Assembly (NCBI RefSeq): GCF_001469875.2
Contig: NZ_LOPW02000018.1
Coordinates: 126,239-190,238 of the forward strand
Length of the DNA stretch: 64,000 nucleotides
Direction: 5' to 3'
Source: Haloferax marisrubri
GTDB lineage: Archaea > Halobacteriota > Halobacteria > Halobacteriales > Haloferacaceae
The position numbers were made by a program, and so were the translations under genes. The notes beneath the pieces are model-generated. The model ran no database searches, was not told the origin of the DNA, and was given only the letters and a program-made list of their open reading frames with translations. Positions 50,554 through 58,891 of the stretch are shown one piece after another. Positions within the stretch are counted from its first letter, which is position 1. The number at the start of each line of letters is the position of its first letter.

Positions 50554-51744
50554 ATGCCCTCCTATTCGAGACGCGACGCGCTGAAGGCTCTCCCGGCGCT
50601 CGCCGCTGGCCTCGCCGGCTGTGCGAGCCTCACGGGCCGCGACGACTCGCTTCCGATGCCGACCGCGTGGACGGCGGGCGTTCGGACTCCGACCCGCGCC
50701 CTGCGCCCGCCGTCCGGCCCCCTGCTCGTCGGAACCGGGAGCCCGTTTCACGCCGACCCGATGGTGTCCGCGCTCGACCCCGAGACCGGCGAGGAGCGCT
50801 GGGCGGTGACCGGCCGGAAGGGCTACCGCTCTCCCCTCGGCGTCGACGACCGGAACGCGTACCTGTTCTCGAAGGCGGGACGGGCCACGGCGGTCGATTA
50901 CGAGGCGGGCGAGCGAGCATGGAACATCGGGCTGACGGGCGTCGGTAGCGCCGACCCGGGCGTCGTTCAGTACCCGCCGGTCGTCGCCGACGACACCGTC
51001 GTCTTCCCCATCTCGGGCACGGAAAACGACGTGGTGGACCGACTGCTCGGGCTGTCCCGCGAGGACGGCGAGCGGCGTTTTCGCGCCGAACTTCCGGCGT
51101 CGCTGGCCGGCGCGCCCGCGTCCGCACCCGCCGGAGGCGGCTCCCAAGCCGGCGTCGTCGCGCCCATTCTGGACGGAACAGTCCGCCGGTTCGCCACGGA
51201 TGAGTCCGAATCGTGGCGCGCCGACGTGGGGGCGTCCCCGTCGTCGGTGGCGGTCGCCGGCGACACCGCCTTCGTCGGGAGCGCGACCGAGGAACTGTTG
51301 GCGCTCGACGCGGCGACCGGCGAGCTTCGGTGGCGCGGGTCGCTCCGAAACACCGTGTTCGCCCGGCCGCTCGTCTCCGACGGCCGCGTGTACGTCGGCG
51401 GCGCGGACTACTTCCTGTACGCCTTCGACGCCGAGACGGGAACCCGACTGTGGCGGCGCGAACTGGCCGGCCCCGTGACCTGCGGACCGACCCGCGTCGG
51501 CGACCGACTGGTGACCGTCGTGGGGTCGGACCTCCTCGTCCGGGGGCACAGCGGGACCGTCCCGTTCGAACCGACCGCGCTGTACGTCCACGCGACCGAC
51601 GGCACCCTCCTCGGCGAGTACCGGTTCGAGGGCTACCTCGACGGCGGCACGGTGAACTGGGTCGTCGCCGCGGGCGACGGCGTCTACGTCGGACAGGAGT
51701 GGCAACTCGCTCGCCTCGACGCGGAGGTGCTCGATGCCGAGTGA
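50554..51744 (+). CDS. PQQ-like beta-propeller repeat lipoprotein
   Basis: A 396-aa predicted lipoprotein: MPSYSRRDALKALPALAAGLAGC gives a Tat-like motif and lipobox. Blades carry DPETGEERWAV, EAGERAWNI, EDGERRFRA, DAATGELRWRG and DAETGTRLWRR. It is leaderless behind TATTATC. Its last 11 bases overlap the next propeller gene, so the two are coupled. Compared with the minus-strand pair it is slightly shorter but has the same layout, suggesting duplication. Confidence 0.82.
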   Translation: MPSYSRRDALKALPALAAGLAGCASLTGRDDSLPMPTAWTAGVRTPTRALRPPSGPLLVGTGSPFHADPMVSALDPETGEERWAVTGRKGYRSPLGVDDRNAYLFSKAGRATAVDYEAGERAWNIGLTGVGSADPGVVQYPPVVADDTVVFPISGTENDVVDRLLGLSREDGERRFRAELPASLAGAPASAPAGGGSQAGVVAPILDGTVRRFATDESESWRADVGASPSSVAVAGDTAFVGSATEELLALDAATGELRWRGSLRNTVFARPLVSDGRVYVGGADYFLYAFDAETGTRLWRRELAGPVTCGPTRVGDRLVTVVGSDLLVRGHSGTVPFEPTALYVHATDGTLLGEYRFEGYLDGGTVNWVVAAGDGVYVGQEWQLARLDAEVLDAE

Positions 51745-52990
51745 GCGTCCGGAGCGGACGGGTTCGGCCGGAAGCCGGGAGCAAACCGTCACCCGCCGCG
51801 AGGTGCTCGGGACGCTCGCGGCCGTCGGCTCGCTCTCCGTCGCCGGCTGTAGCTCGATTCCCGGACTCGGCGGGAGACGACCGGTCTGGCGACGCGATAT
51901 CGACGGGGCGTTCATGGCCGGCCCGCCCGCCGTCACCGACGAACTGGTCCTCGCCGGGATGCAGGACAAGGCGTTGTACGGCCTGCGGCGCGAGGATGGG
52001 TCGACCGCCGTCCGGTTCGAGACCGGCGGCCCGATAGAGACGCGACCCGTCGCCCCGCCGTCCGGCGGCCCGTACCACGTCCACAGCACCGACGGCGACC
52101 TCTACGCCGTCGATTCCTCGGGCGACGAACTGTGGCGCGACGAGGGCACGGCCCATCGAGCGAGACTCGTCCGCACCGAGTCGCTCGTCGCCGAACTCGA
52201 TTTCGCCGGCCCCGAGAACACGCTCACCGGATACGACCCACAGACTGGCGACCGACGCTTCCAACGGGCGGTTTCGTCGTACTCCCTCGACGGTGTCGCC
52301 GACGACTCGGTCGTGGTTCGCGTGCCGGTGAGCGAGACTGAATCGCGCGTCGTCTCGCTCTCGCCGGCGGACGGGAGCGTCCGGTGGCGGACCGAATCCC
52401 AGCCGCGGCACCCCGCGGTCGTCGCGGACTCCCGACTCGCCGTCGCCGTGTGGGACGGGACGCTGGTGGCCTACGAACCGTCGAACGGGAGCGTTCGCTG
52501 GCGAACCTCTGTCAGCAGCCCCGGGCGCACGATGGTCCTCGGGTCGCAGTTGTACCTTTCCCACGACCGACCGGACGGGCACGCGGAACTGCTCGCGTTC
52601 GACCGGAAGACGGGCGAGAAGCGGTGGGCGAATCCCGTGGGCTATCAGATCCGGTCGGTCGAGGCCACGGACGACGCGGTGTTCGTCGGGAGCCGCGTCG
52701 ACGACCCCGACGGCGGGATTCTCGGCCGAGTCGACTGCTTCGGCCTCGACGGCACGCGGCGGTGGCAGACCGTAACCGGACTCCCGTCGCTGGACTCGCT
52801 CGCCGTCACGGGCTCCCGCGTCGTCGCCGGCTGGGACCGGGGCTTCGAGGTGCTTTCCCGGGAGTCGGGCCAGACGCGGTGGTCGTACGAACCAGACTCG
52901 CACAGCCGACTCTCTCTCCGCGTCGAGCCGTCGTCGGTGTTCGTCTCGTACGTCGACGACGGCGCAGTCGCGCGGTTCCCGCTGGAGTGA
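51734..52990 (+). CDS. PQQ-like beta-propeller repeat lipoprotein
   Basis: A 418-aa predicted lipoprotein with a longer n-region (about 25 residues) before TRREVLGTLAAVGSLSVAGC. Blades include DGSTAVRFET, SSGDELWRDE, DPQTGDRRFQR, DGSVRWRTE, NGSVRWRTS, KTGEKRWAN, DGTRRWQTV and SGQTRWSYE, close to eight blades. It starts inside the last codons of the preceding gene (11-base overlap). Function unknown, probably joint with its three neighbours. Confidence 0.82.
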   Translation: MPSERPERTGSAGSREQTVTRREVLGTLAAVGSLSVAGCSSIPGLGGRRPVWRRDIDGAFMAGPPAVTDELVLAGMQDKALYGLRREDGSTAVRFETGGPIETRPVAPPSGGPYHVHSTDGDLYAVDSSGDELWRDEGTAHRARLVRTESLVAELDFAGPENTLTGYDPQTGDRRFQRAVSSYSLDGVADDSVVVRVPVSETESRVVSLSPADGSVRWRTESQPRHPAVVADSRLAVAVWDGTLVAYEPSNGSVRWRTSVSSPGRTMVLGSQLYLSHDRPDGHAELLAFDRKTGEKRWANPVGYQIRSVEATDDAVFVGSRVDDPDGGILGRVDCFGLDGTRRWQTVTGLPSLDSLAVTGSRVVAGWDRGFEVLSRESGQTRWSYEPDSHSRLSLRVEPSSVFVSYVDDGAVARFPLE

Positions 52991-53035
52991 CCGCGAGGAC
53001 GACGCGGCTCGTTGCCTCGCGTCGCTTCGACTCGA

Positions 53036-53350
53036 CTACGCGGCCACCGCGGCACGCCGGTAGTGGATGAGTGCCGTCGCACCGGCGACCAGCCCAACAG
53101 CGATAGTCACGCCGTGGAACGCCACCGGAGGGACCGCCTCGACGACCCCAGCCGAGGACGTGGCGACCAGCGTTGTTCGGACGGCGTCGAGCCCCACTTC
53201 GGCCGCGAGAAGTGGCGCGAGCAGGAACGTTGCTCCGACCTCCGCGCTCCACCTCGTCGGGTTTCGGTCGCGGCGTCTCGCGTGTCGATACGTCGCGGCC
53301 GCGGTCACACTCCCAAGGAGCGCCGCCGCGGCAAGCGTAATCGGGCTCAC
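53036..53350 (-). CDS. Small membrane protein
   Basis: A 104-aa hydrophobic protein with three predicted helices (about residues 2-20, 36-55 and 75-95) separated by an RHARRRDRNPTRW basic loop. The GTG at 53350 is preferred because an ACATTTTC element lies about 22-28 bases upstream and the longer in-frame ATG (53485) adds a hydrophilic tail that would overlap the divergent HEAT-repeat gene. I do not recognise the family. It is divergent from the HEAT-repeat gene across 124 bases. Confidence 0.55.
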   Translation of the reverse strand: MSPITLAAAALLGSVTAAATYRHARRRDRNPTRWSAEVGATFLLAPLLAAEVGLDAVRTTLVATSSAGVVEAVPPVAFHGVTIAVGLVAGATALIHYRRAAVAA

Positions 53351-53474
53351 GGTTCTGTCGTCGCTCCGCGAAAATGTAGTCTTTTTGTCTGTTCTGTTCG
53401 GTGTCGACGACGCGGTCTCCCACCAACTTATTGACGTACCGAGGAGATACTTCGCTAACGAGGCACACGAACCG

Positions 53475-54485
53475 ATGGACGACACACGTCACGCGCCCCC
53501 GCTGGAGCGCCTCGTCGAATCAGCCGAAAACCGCGCCTACGAGGCGGTGAGCGGGGCGCTCGGGGAGCTCCGAACGGCGTCGACCGAGGACCGAAAACGG
53601 GCGCTCCGAGAGCTTCGGCGCCTCGCCGACGACCGGCCGACCGCGTTCGAGTCGGTCCTCCCCGCCGTCACGCCCTTTCTCACCGACGACGACCGCGCCG
53701 TCCGTCTGTTGACCGCGAAGGCGCTCGTCGCGGTCGCGGAGGCCGCTCCCGACGCGGTCGCTCCCGCCGTTCCGTCGCTCGCCGAGCGACTCGCCGACGA
53801 GGACGAGTTCTACTACGTCCGCGCCCGGTCGGCCGAGGCGCTGGGCTACGTCGCGCTCGAACACCCCGACGCGGTCGCCTCGCCGGAGGTGCTCGCGGAC
53901 CTCCGCGTCGGTCTCTCGTTCGACGAACCCGAGGTGAAACAGAAGCTGGCGAAGGCGCTCGAATGCGTGGCGCTCGGCGACCCCGGTCGACTTCGCCACC
54001 GCGTCTCGGCGCTCGCCGAACACCTCGACGACCGGGACGAACTCGTCCGCTATCACCTCTGTACGGCGGTGGCGGTCGTCGGCTGCGACGCGCCGGATTC
54101 GCTCGCCGAGGCTCGGACGGCGCTCTCGGCACGGCTCGCCGACGAGAACGCCTTCGTCCGGGGCCGCGCCGCCGAAGCGCTCGGACTGTCAGTCCGCGGG
54201 GGCGGCGAGGCGGTTCGGGTACCGGATTCGGTGCTCGACGCGGAATCCGACGAGGCGGCCGAGTTCGTCGCCGAACGGGTCCGCTTTCTCCGGGCGGCGT
54301 CGGAGGGAGAATCACTGGAGTCACCGGCCGAAGGCGTTGGGTCGCTGGCCGGCGTTCGGGGCACGACCGACGACGCGGTCGACGAGATTACGTCGCCAGA
54401 CGCCGACGGGAAGTGCCCCCACTGCGGCGTCGACCTCCCCGAGGGCGCGCCGCCGATGTGTCCGAGCTGTGGCGCTCCGTACTGA
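53475..54485 (+). CDS. HEAT-repeat protein with C-terminal zinc ribbon
   Basis: A 336-aa protein of helical HEAT-like repeats (about residues 10-250; for example RAVRLLTAKALVAVAEAAPDAV, YYVRARSAEALGYVALEHPDAV, PEVKQKLAKALECVALGDP, ELVRYHLCTAVAVVG, AFVRGRAAEALGL), an acidic linker, and a C-terminal zinc ribbon CPHCGVDL...CPSCGAPY (four Cys). HEAT repeats bind proteins, and the zinc ribbon could bind nucleic acid or another protein. ATG 53475 is the first codon that starts a clean acidic N-terminus (MDDTRHAPPLERLVE). Partner unknown. Confidence 0.8.
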   Translation: MDDTRHAPPLERLVESAENRAYEAVSGALGELRTASTEDRKRALRELRRLADDRPTAFESVLPAVTPFLTDDDRAVRLLTAKALVAVAEAAPDAVAPAVPSLAERLADEDEFYYVRARSAEALGYVALEHPDAVASPEVLADLRVGLSFDEPEVKQKLAKALECVALGDPGRLRHRVSALAEHLDDRDELVRYHLCTAVAVVGCDAPDSLAEARTALSARLADENAFVRGRAAEALGLSVRGGGEAVRVPDSVLDAESDEAAEFVAERVRFLRAASEGESLESPAEGVGSLAGVRGTTDDAVDEITSPDADGKCPHCGVDLPEGAPPMCPSCGAPY

Positions 54486-54564
54486 GCGAGCGCGCGATTA
54501 CTTCCGGTAGCCTCCGGGAGTTACTGCGTCTCGCCGTCGCCGACGGCGAGGTTGCCGGGTCGCT

Positions 54565-54843
54565 TCAGTCGTCTGCGTCGGCCGTCGTCTCGGTCTCTAA
54601 CTCGGCTGAAACGGGGGGAAGGCCGTGGGCGAGCGCGCCGCCCGACGCCGTATCGAAGAGGTGGACGTTCCCCCGGTCTATCACCACTTCGACGTCCGTG
54701 TCTTCTCGAATCGTCGAGTCGGGCTCAACGCTCATCAGCAACTGGTCATCAGCCCCTGACTGGTCCATCGAGGTTCGGCCTTCGCCCAACAGCATGTACG
54801 CGAATATCTCGTCGCCCATCGGTTCGAGAATATCGACGCGCTC
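54565..54843 (-). pseudogene. 3' remnant of a MalK-like sugar ABC transporter ATPase
   Basis: On the minus strand, about 93 codons ending at 54565 encode VDILEPMGDEIFAYMLLGEG, then DDQLLMSVEPDS, VEVVIDRGNVHLFD and TASGGALAHG. This is the C-terminal TOBE region of a CUT1 ATPase (compare VVEPLGDVTYLYTE and EIHVFDRETG in the intact protein at 15217-16380). The Walker and signature regions are missing: upstream of about 54843 the frame passes into DNA that codes on the other strand for a glucoamylase fragment. It cannot be a working ATPase. It marks one side of a deletion junction. Confidence 0.72.
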
Positions 54844-54846
54844 GAT

Positions 54847-55392
54847 ATGGCGTGGTCCCCCGACGAGGGTATCTACGCGCTCCGATTAGACGACGGTGAC
54901 GGTAACTTGGACGACCGAGTCGACAGCACTACTTTCTCGCTCGTCGACGCCTATCTCGCCTACCGGGCCATCGAGGACATCGGCGAAACGCGACTGCGGC
55001 GGCTCGAGCGCCATCTCCACACCGCGTTCTCCAGGCTCTGGAAAGAGACCGACGACATCTCCGGACTCACGCGATTCGAGGGCGATACGTGGCGGCGGCG
55101 GGGGCAGGGAAGCGAGAAGGTTTGGACCGTCTCGACGGGCTGGGGCGCGTACGCGGCCGAGAAGTCGATTCGGCTCTTCTCGTCGACCGACGAATACGAC
55201 CCCGAAAAATGGGCGGACCGGTTGTTCGACGAAATTGACCTCGACGGCAGTCTGTGCCTTCCATCGGGGTACCTCCCGGAGCAGTTCTTCGACACCGGCG
55301 CGCCGGACAGCGCGACGCCGTTGGGTTGGTCCCACGCCATTCGACTGGCCACGCACGCGTCCCGTGTCACCCGAGGTGCCCGCACCGAGTAG
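54847..55392 (+). pseudogene. 3' remnant of a GH15 glucoamylase-like gene
   Basis: About 181 codons encode the C-terminal part of a GH15 (glucan 1,4-alpha-glucosidase) catalytic barrel: DSTTFSLVDAYLAYRAI, GLTRFEGDTW, WTVSTGWGAYAAEK, GYLPEQFFDTG with the catalytic-base-like Glu, and ATPLGWSHAIRLATHAS. GH15 enzymes are normally 600 aa or more and need the missing N-terminal part of the barrel with the general acid, so this piece is not expected to be active. It begins where the MalK-like remnant on the other strand ends (54838-54847), consistent with one deletion that removed the start of both genes and whatever lay between. Confidence 0.7.
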
Positions 55393-55466
55393 GGTTGTTA
55401 CACTCGAACAACGGAGTTCGAGGCGGTCACGCGCCGGACAGCACCCTGTCTGTACTCCCATACTAA

Positions 55467-55474
55467 GGTTTATC
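55467..55474 (+). promoter_or_regulatory. TATA box of the TrmB-family regulator
   Basis: GGTTTATC at 55467-55474 lies 26-33 bases before ATG 55500; this decides against the in-frame ATG at 55482, only eight bases after the box. Confidence 0.55.
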
Positions 55475-55499
55475 CCCCGCCTTGGCCGAACACTTGGGT

Positions 55500-56564
55500 A
55501 TGGTGGAAGACGAGGTGGTGGACAGCCTCATGCGGATCGGGCTCTCGGACAAGGAGTCGCGAGCATACGTGACGATACTCCGTAACGGGGCGACGACAAT
55601 CCGGGTCGTCTCCGAAGAGGCTGACATCTCTAAGAGTTACGCGTACGATATCGTCGGAAAACTCGAGGAGCGCGACCTCATTGAAATCGACGACCACGTC
55701 CAACCGACGCAGTTACGAGCGATTCCGCCCGCAGAGGGTATCGACAATCTCGTTTCTCAACTACAGACCGTCGAGTCCCAGTTAGAGGACCTGTTTGACT
55801 CCGAGAGCTACGAACAGCAGAAGTTCAGTATCATCAAATCTCGACGGACGATACTCGCTCAGCTCAACAAGCTGATCGACGCCGCTGAATCCGAACTCGT
55901 TCTCGCACTTCCCGCATCGGTTCTTCATCGGGTCGAAGACTCGCTCAGAGATGCCCAGAGCCGGGGAGTATTTTGTATGCTTCTCGTCACGGAGTACGAC
56001 GGCACGAGTTCGATCGACGGTGCGACCGCGAGTATCATCCAGACGTGGAGCGCCCCGGCACCAGTAACGCTGACCGTTGACCGGGGTGACGGTATCATCG
56101 CCTCGGCAGATGCGATACTGAACTCGAACTCGGATGAGTACGCCATCTATCACGCCGAGGAGCATATCGTCTCCTCGTTGTTCGACTCGTTTATCGCCAA
56201 CTACTGGCCGATGGGCGAGCAGGTGCACGTCGGGTCGAAAAGCCAACTGCCGGCGACGTTCACGAGCTTCCGCCACGCGGTGTTCGACGCGACGCTACAT
56301 CTGATGGACGGAGCTGTCGTCACGGCCGAGATGGACATCCGTCCCACCCAGAGTAACGCGGCGTTCGAGACGACTACTGGGACGATCGTGGCGGTGAAAC
56401 AGAGCCTCGTCCGGCCCTTCTCGAACGACTTTCCGACTCAGGAGTCGTTCGTCGTTGAGACGTCTGACGACACGTTTACCGTCGGCGGCTCGAAGGCGTT
56501 CTTGGAGGACTTCGAGGCCCGACGCGTCGTCTTCCGGTCGGTCAGCGATACAGAACAGGAATAG
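55500..56564 (+). CDS. TrmB-family sugar-sensing transcriptional regulator
   Basis: A 354-aa TrmB-type regulator. The N-terminal winged HTH (about residues 1-75) reads IGLSDKESRAYVTILRNG, ISKSYAYDIVGKLEERDLI; a short coiled coil follows (NLVSQLQTVESQLEDLFDSE, in parts), then a phospholipase-D-like effector region (about 105-245) and a C-terminal domain (about 250-354) like the TrmB sugar-binding domain. In haloarchaea and Thermococcales TrmB proteins sense maltose, glucose or related sugars and control transporters and glycolytic genes. Next to remnants of a MalK-like and a GH15 gene, this looks like the regulator left behind after its operon was lost. The gene appears intact. Confidence 0.85.
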   Translation: MVEDEVVDSLMRIGLSDKESRAYVTILRNGATTIRVVSEEADISKSYAYDIVGKLEERDLIEIDDHVQPTQLRAIPPAEGIDNLVSQLQTVESQLEDLFDSESYEQQKFSIIKSRRTILAQLNKLIDAAESELVLALPASVLHRVEDSLRDAQSRGVFCMLLVTEYDGTSSIDGATASIIQTWSAPAPVTLTVDRGDGIIASADAILNSNSDEYAIYHAEEHIVSSLFDSFIANYWPMGEQVHVGSKSQLPATFTSFRHAVFDATLHLMDGAVVTAEMDIRPTQSNAAFETTTGTIVAVKQSLVRPFSNDFPTQESFVVETSDDTFTVGGSKAFLEDFEARRVVFRSVSDTEQE

Positions 56565-56798
56565 CGTTTCCTGCACGTACTCACCGACCAGTCGCAGTGG
56601 ACTGCCCCGCGTGGGACTCCTCGATTATCCTTCCGTCGGCTCGAGCCGACCTCCTTCGACGTCACTCGATTAGCACTAACGTCCGGTTTGCTCGTCCACG
56701 AACGAGACTCACCCTTCAGAACGCAGCTTTGACGCCGGCTGCTCCGCCGTCGGACTCCGGGACTGGTACTTATCTCACTCGCCTCGAAACACCCCCGT

Positions 56799-57845
56799 AT
56801 GAGTAACAGCTCGCTTGGCCAACGGCCCGATTTCCAGGACCTGTTCGACCAGCTTGATGGGGTCGCGCTTTGGACGGTATCCGCGCCCGGCGAGTTCGAC
56901 TACATTAGCGCTGGCTTCGAAGACATCTGGGGGATTCCACCCGAGGCGGTCATGGACGACATCGCGCTGTTGCTCGACGCCATCCATCCCGAGGACCGCG
57001 ACCGGGTGCGACAGAATATCGAGGCCTCAGCCCAAGGGGCCCACGACGAGGCGTACGAGGGCCGCGTCGTTCGACCCGATGGGTCGATTCGCTGGGTGCT
57101 GACGCGGCAGGTGCTCCTCCGCGATGACGACGGTGACGTCTCGGAGGTCGTCGGCGTCTGTACGGACATCACGGAGCAGAAACGCCGGGAGCGAGAACTC
57201 GAACTGCTGAACCGAATCGTCCGCCACGATATCCGCAACGATATGGGGGTCGTACTCGGGTGGGCGGAGATGCTCGAAGACCACGTCGATGATGACAGGA
57301 GCGAGTACCTCCAGAAAATCCTCGACAGCGGTGAGCACGTCGTCGAACTGACCGAGGTCGCACGCGACTACGTGGAGACGATTGCATCGAACGAGAGTGT
57401 CACTATCGCGTCGGTACCGATTCGCTCGATTCTCGAAACCGAGCTATCGATTCGCAGGGAGTCTTTCCCGGAGGCCACGTTCGTGGTCGAGGGAACGCTC
57501 CCCGACGTCGAGGTCGCCGGAAATAGCATGCTCAGTTCGGTGTTTCGGAACCTCCTGAACAACGCCGTCCAACACAACGACAAGGACGCGCCTCGCGTCG
57601 AGATCTCGTGTACGGCCCGAGACGACGACGTCGAGGTTCGAATCGCCGACAACGGGCCGGGCATCCCGGACGACAGGAAAGAACTCGCGTTCGGAAAAGG
57701 TGACCGAGGTCTCGGGAGCCCCGGCACGGGTATCGGACTCTACCTCGTCGACACCCTGGTCACGCAGTACGGCGGTTCGGTCCGGGTCGAAGACAACGAA
57801 CCGACGGGTGCTGTCTTCGTCGTCGAACTCCCGTGCACCGACTGA
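56799..57845 (+). CDS. PAS-domain sensor histidine kinase
   Basis: A 348-aa cytoplasmic kinase with no membrane helix. A PAS domain (about residues 12-125; LWTVSAPGEFDYISAGFEDIWGIP and the PAC-like GVCTDITEQKRRE) is followed by the HisKA region with the phospho-acceptor His in NRIVRHDIRNDMGV (about 145) and a HATPase domain: N-box NLLNNAVQHN, G1 IADNGPGIPDD, G2 GLGSPGTGIGLYLV. ACTTATC at 56768-56774 is a well-placed TATA box. No partner response regulator is adjacent; signal unknown. Confidence 0.92.
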   Translation: MSNSSLGQRPDFQDLFDQLDGVALWTVSAPGEFDYISAGFEDIWGIPPEAVMDDIALLLDAIHPEDRDRVRQNIEASAQGAHDEAYEGRVVRPDGSIRWVLTRQVLLRDDDGDVSEVVGVCTDITEQKRRERELELLNRIVRHDIRNDMGVVLGWAEMLEDHVDDDRSEYLQKILDSGEHVVELTEVARDYVETIASNESVTIASVPIRSILETELSIRRESFPEATFVVEGTLPDVEVAGNSMLSSVFRNLLNNAVQHNDKDAPRVEISCTARDDDVEVRIADNGPGIPDDRKELAFGKGDRGLGSPGTGIGLYLVDTLVTQYGGSVRVEDNEPTGAVFVVELPCTD

Positions 57846-57946
57846 CTCGACCGCGGTTTCTGTGGTACAGTACGACATCGCCGTTGAGTGGGGGCGCCGC
57901 GCGACGTCGCCGGTGAGGCAGGAGAATTCGGTGACGTGTTAGAGAT

Positions 57947-58801
57947 TCACTCGCCGCCGAGACGCGCCGGTGGGACGACGCCCGGCCGGCCGAGTCGGAA
58001 GCGGTCGCCGACTTCGACCTCCTCGATCACGTGCGGGTACTCGAACGTCGTCGCGGCCTTCGAGAGCGCGCCGGGGTCCGCGTGAATCGACCGCCAGCGC
58101 CGCCAGTGCTCGGGAATCAGGCGGTCGATGCCGAGCGCGTTCGTGGCCTCGATGATTTCGTCCGCGTCGTTGTAGAGCTTGCGCGTGATGACCTCGCCGT
58201 CTTGGACGACGCGGGCGTCGGTTCCGTAGGAGAGCATCCCGAGGTCGATGTCGAACTCCGCACCGATCTCGTGGAACGCCTCGCAGGGCCGGTTGTCGCC
58301 GCCGTGGAAGATGGTTCCCGTCTCGTGCTCGATAACGTACGTCACCGTGCCGGTCGCGTCCGGGTCGTACCCGCCTCTGACGTGGACGGTGAGGTCGCCG
58401 ACCTCGTAGCTGTCGCCGGGTTCGACGGCCGTCCGCTTGTCCTCGTCGATCGCGCTCACGTCGAAGTTCTCGTAGCACTCGACGGGCGCGTGGACGTCGC
58501 CGCCGTGGTCGAGAAGCGGGCCGAACGAGGGCGGCCAGAAGTGGTCGCGGTGGTCGTGGGTGCAGAAGACCGCGTCGCAGGCGTCCGCCCACTGCGGCTC
58601 CATCGGCACCGGCGACATCCGAGCGACGTACTCGCGGTCCCGCTCGGTACTGAAGTAGGGGTCGATGTAGATGGCGGTCTCCGGCGTCCGTATCGCCCAG
58701 CCGGCGACGCCGAGATACCACAGCGAGACTCCCTCCTCGACGTCGACGCCGTTGAGTTCCTCCCGGGCCCACCATTCGCCCCAATCGCTCGTAATCGTCA
58801 T
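57947..58801 (-). CDS. MBL-fold metallo-hydrolase, UlaG (ascorbate-6-phosphate lactonase)-like
   Basis: A 284-aa metallo-beta-lactamase-fold enzyme. The metal motif is THDHRDHFWP (about residues 90-99), with GVAGWAIRTPETAIYIDPYF before it, HGGDNRPCEAF, LGMLSYGTD and a C-terminal IPEHWRRWRSIHADP. The DP-YF and HWxxW features and length resemble UlaG-type lactonases more than other MBL enzymes. The usual UlaG substrate is L-ascorbate-6-phosphate, but no other ascorbate genes are here, so the archaeal substrate is open. Confidence 0.75.
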   Translation of the reverse strand: MTITSDWGEWWAREELNGVDVEEGVSLWYLGVAGWAIRTPETAIYIDPYFSTERDREYVARMSPVPMEPQWADACDAVFCTHDHRDHFWPPSFGPLLDHGGDVHAPVECYENFDVSAIDEDKRTAVEPGDSYEVGDLTVHVRGGYDPDATGTVTYVIEHETGTIFHGGDNRPCEAFHEIGAEFDIDLGMLSYGTDARVVQDGEVITRKLYNDADEIIEATNALGIDRLIPEHWRRWRSIHADPGALSKAATTFEYPHVIEEVEVGDRFRLGRPGVVPPARLGGE

Positions 58802-58891
58802 CGTACGCTCCGCGCCGCGCTGCCGGATTCGCCGTGATAGTACATGTGACAGCGGTCCGCACGGGGCCTGTAAAAGCTTCCGGCGTGGGGC

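Noticed and set aside
49139-52089. Upstream extensions of the minus-strand propeller genes into very long open frames
   Set aside because: The extensions lie antisense to clear propeller genes and lack blades; the Tat/lipobox starts at 49138 and 50424 with well-placed promoter or overlap signals are the real beginnings.
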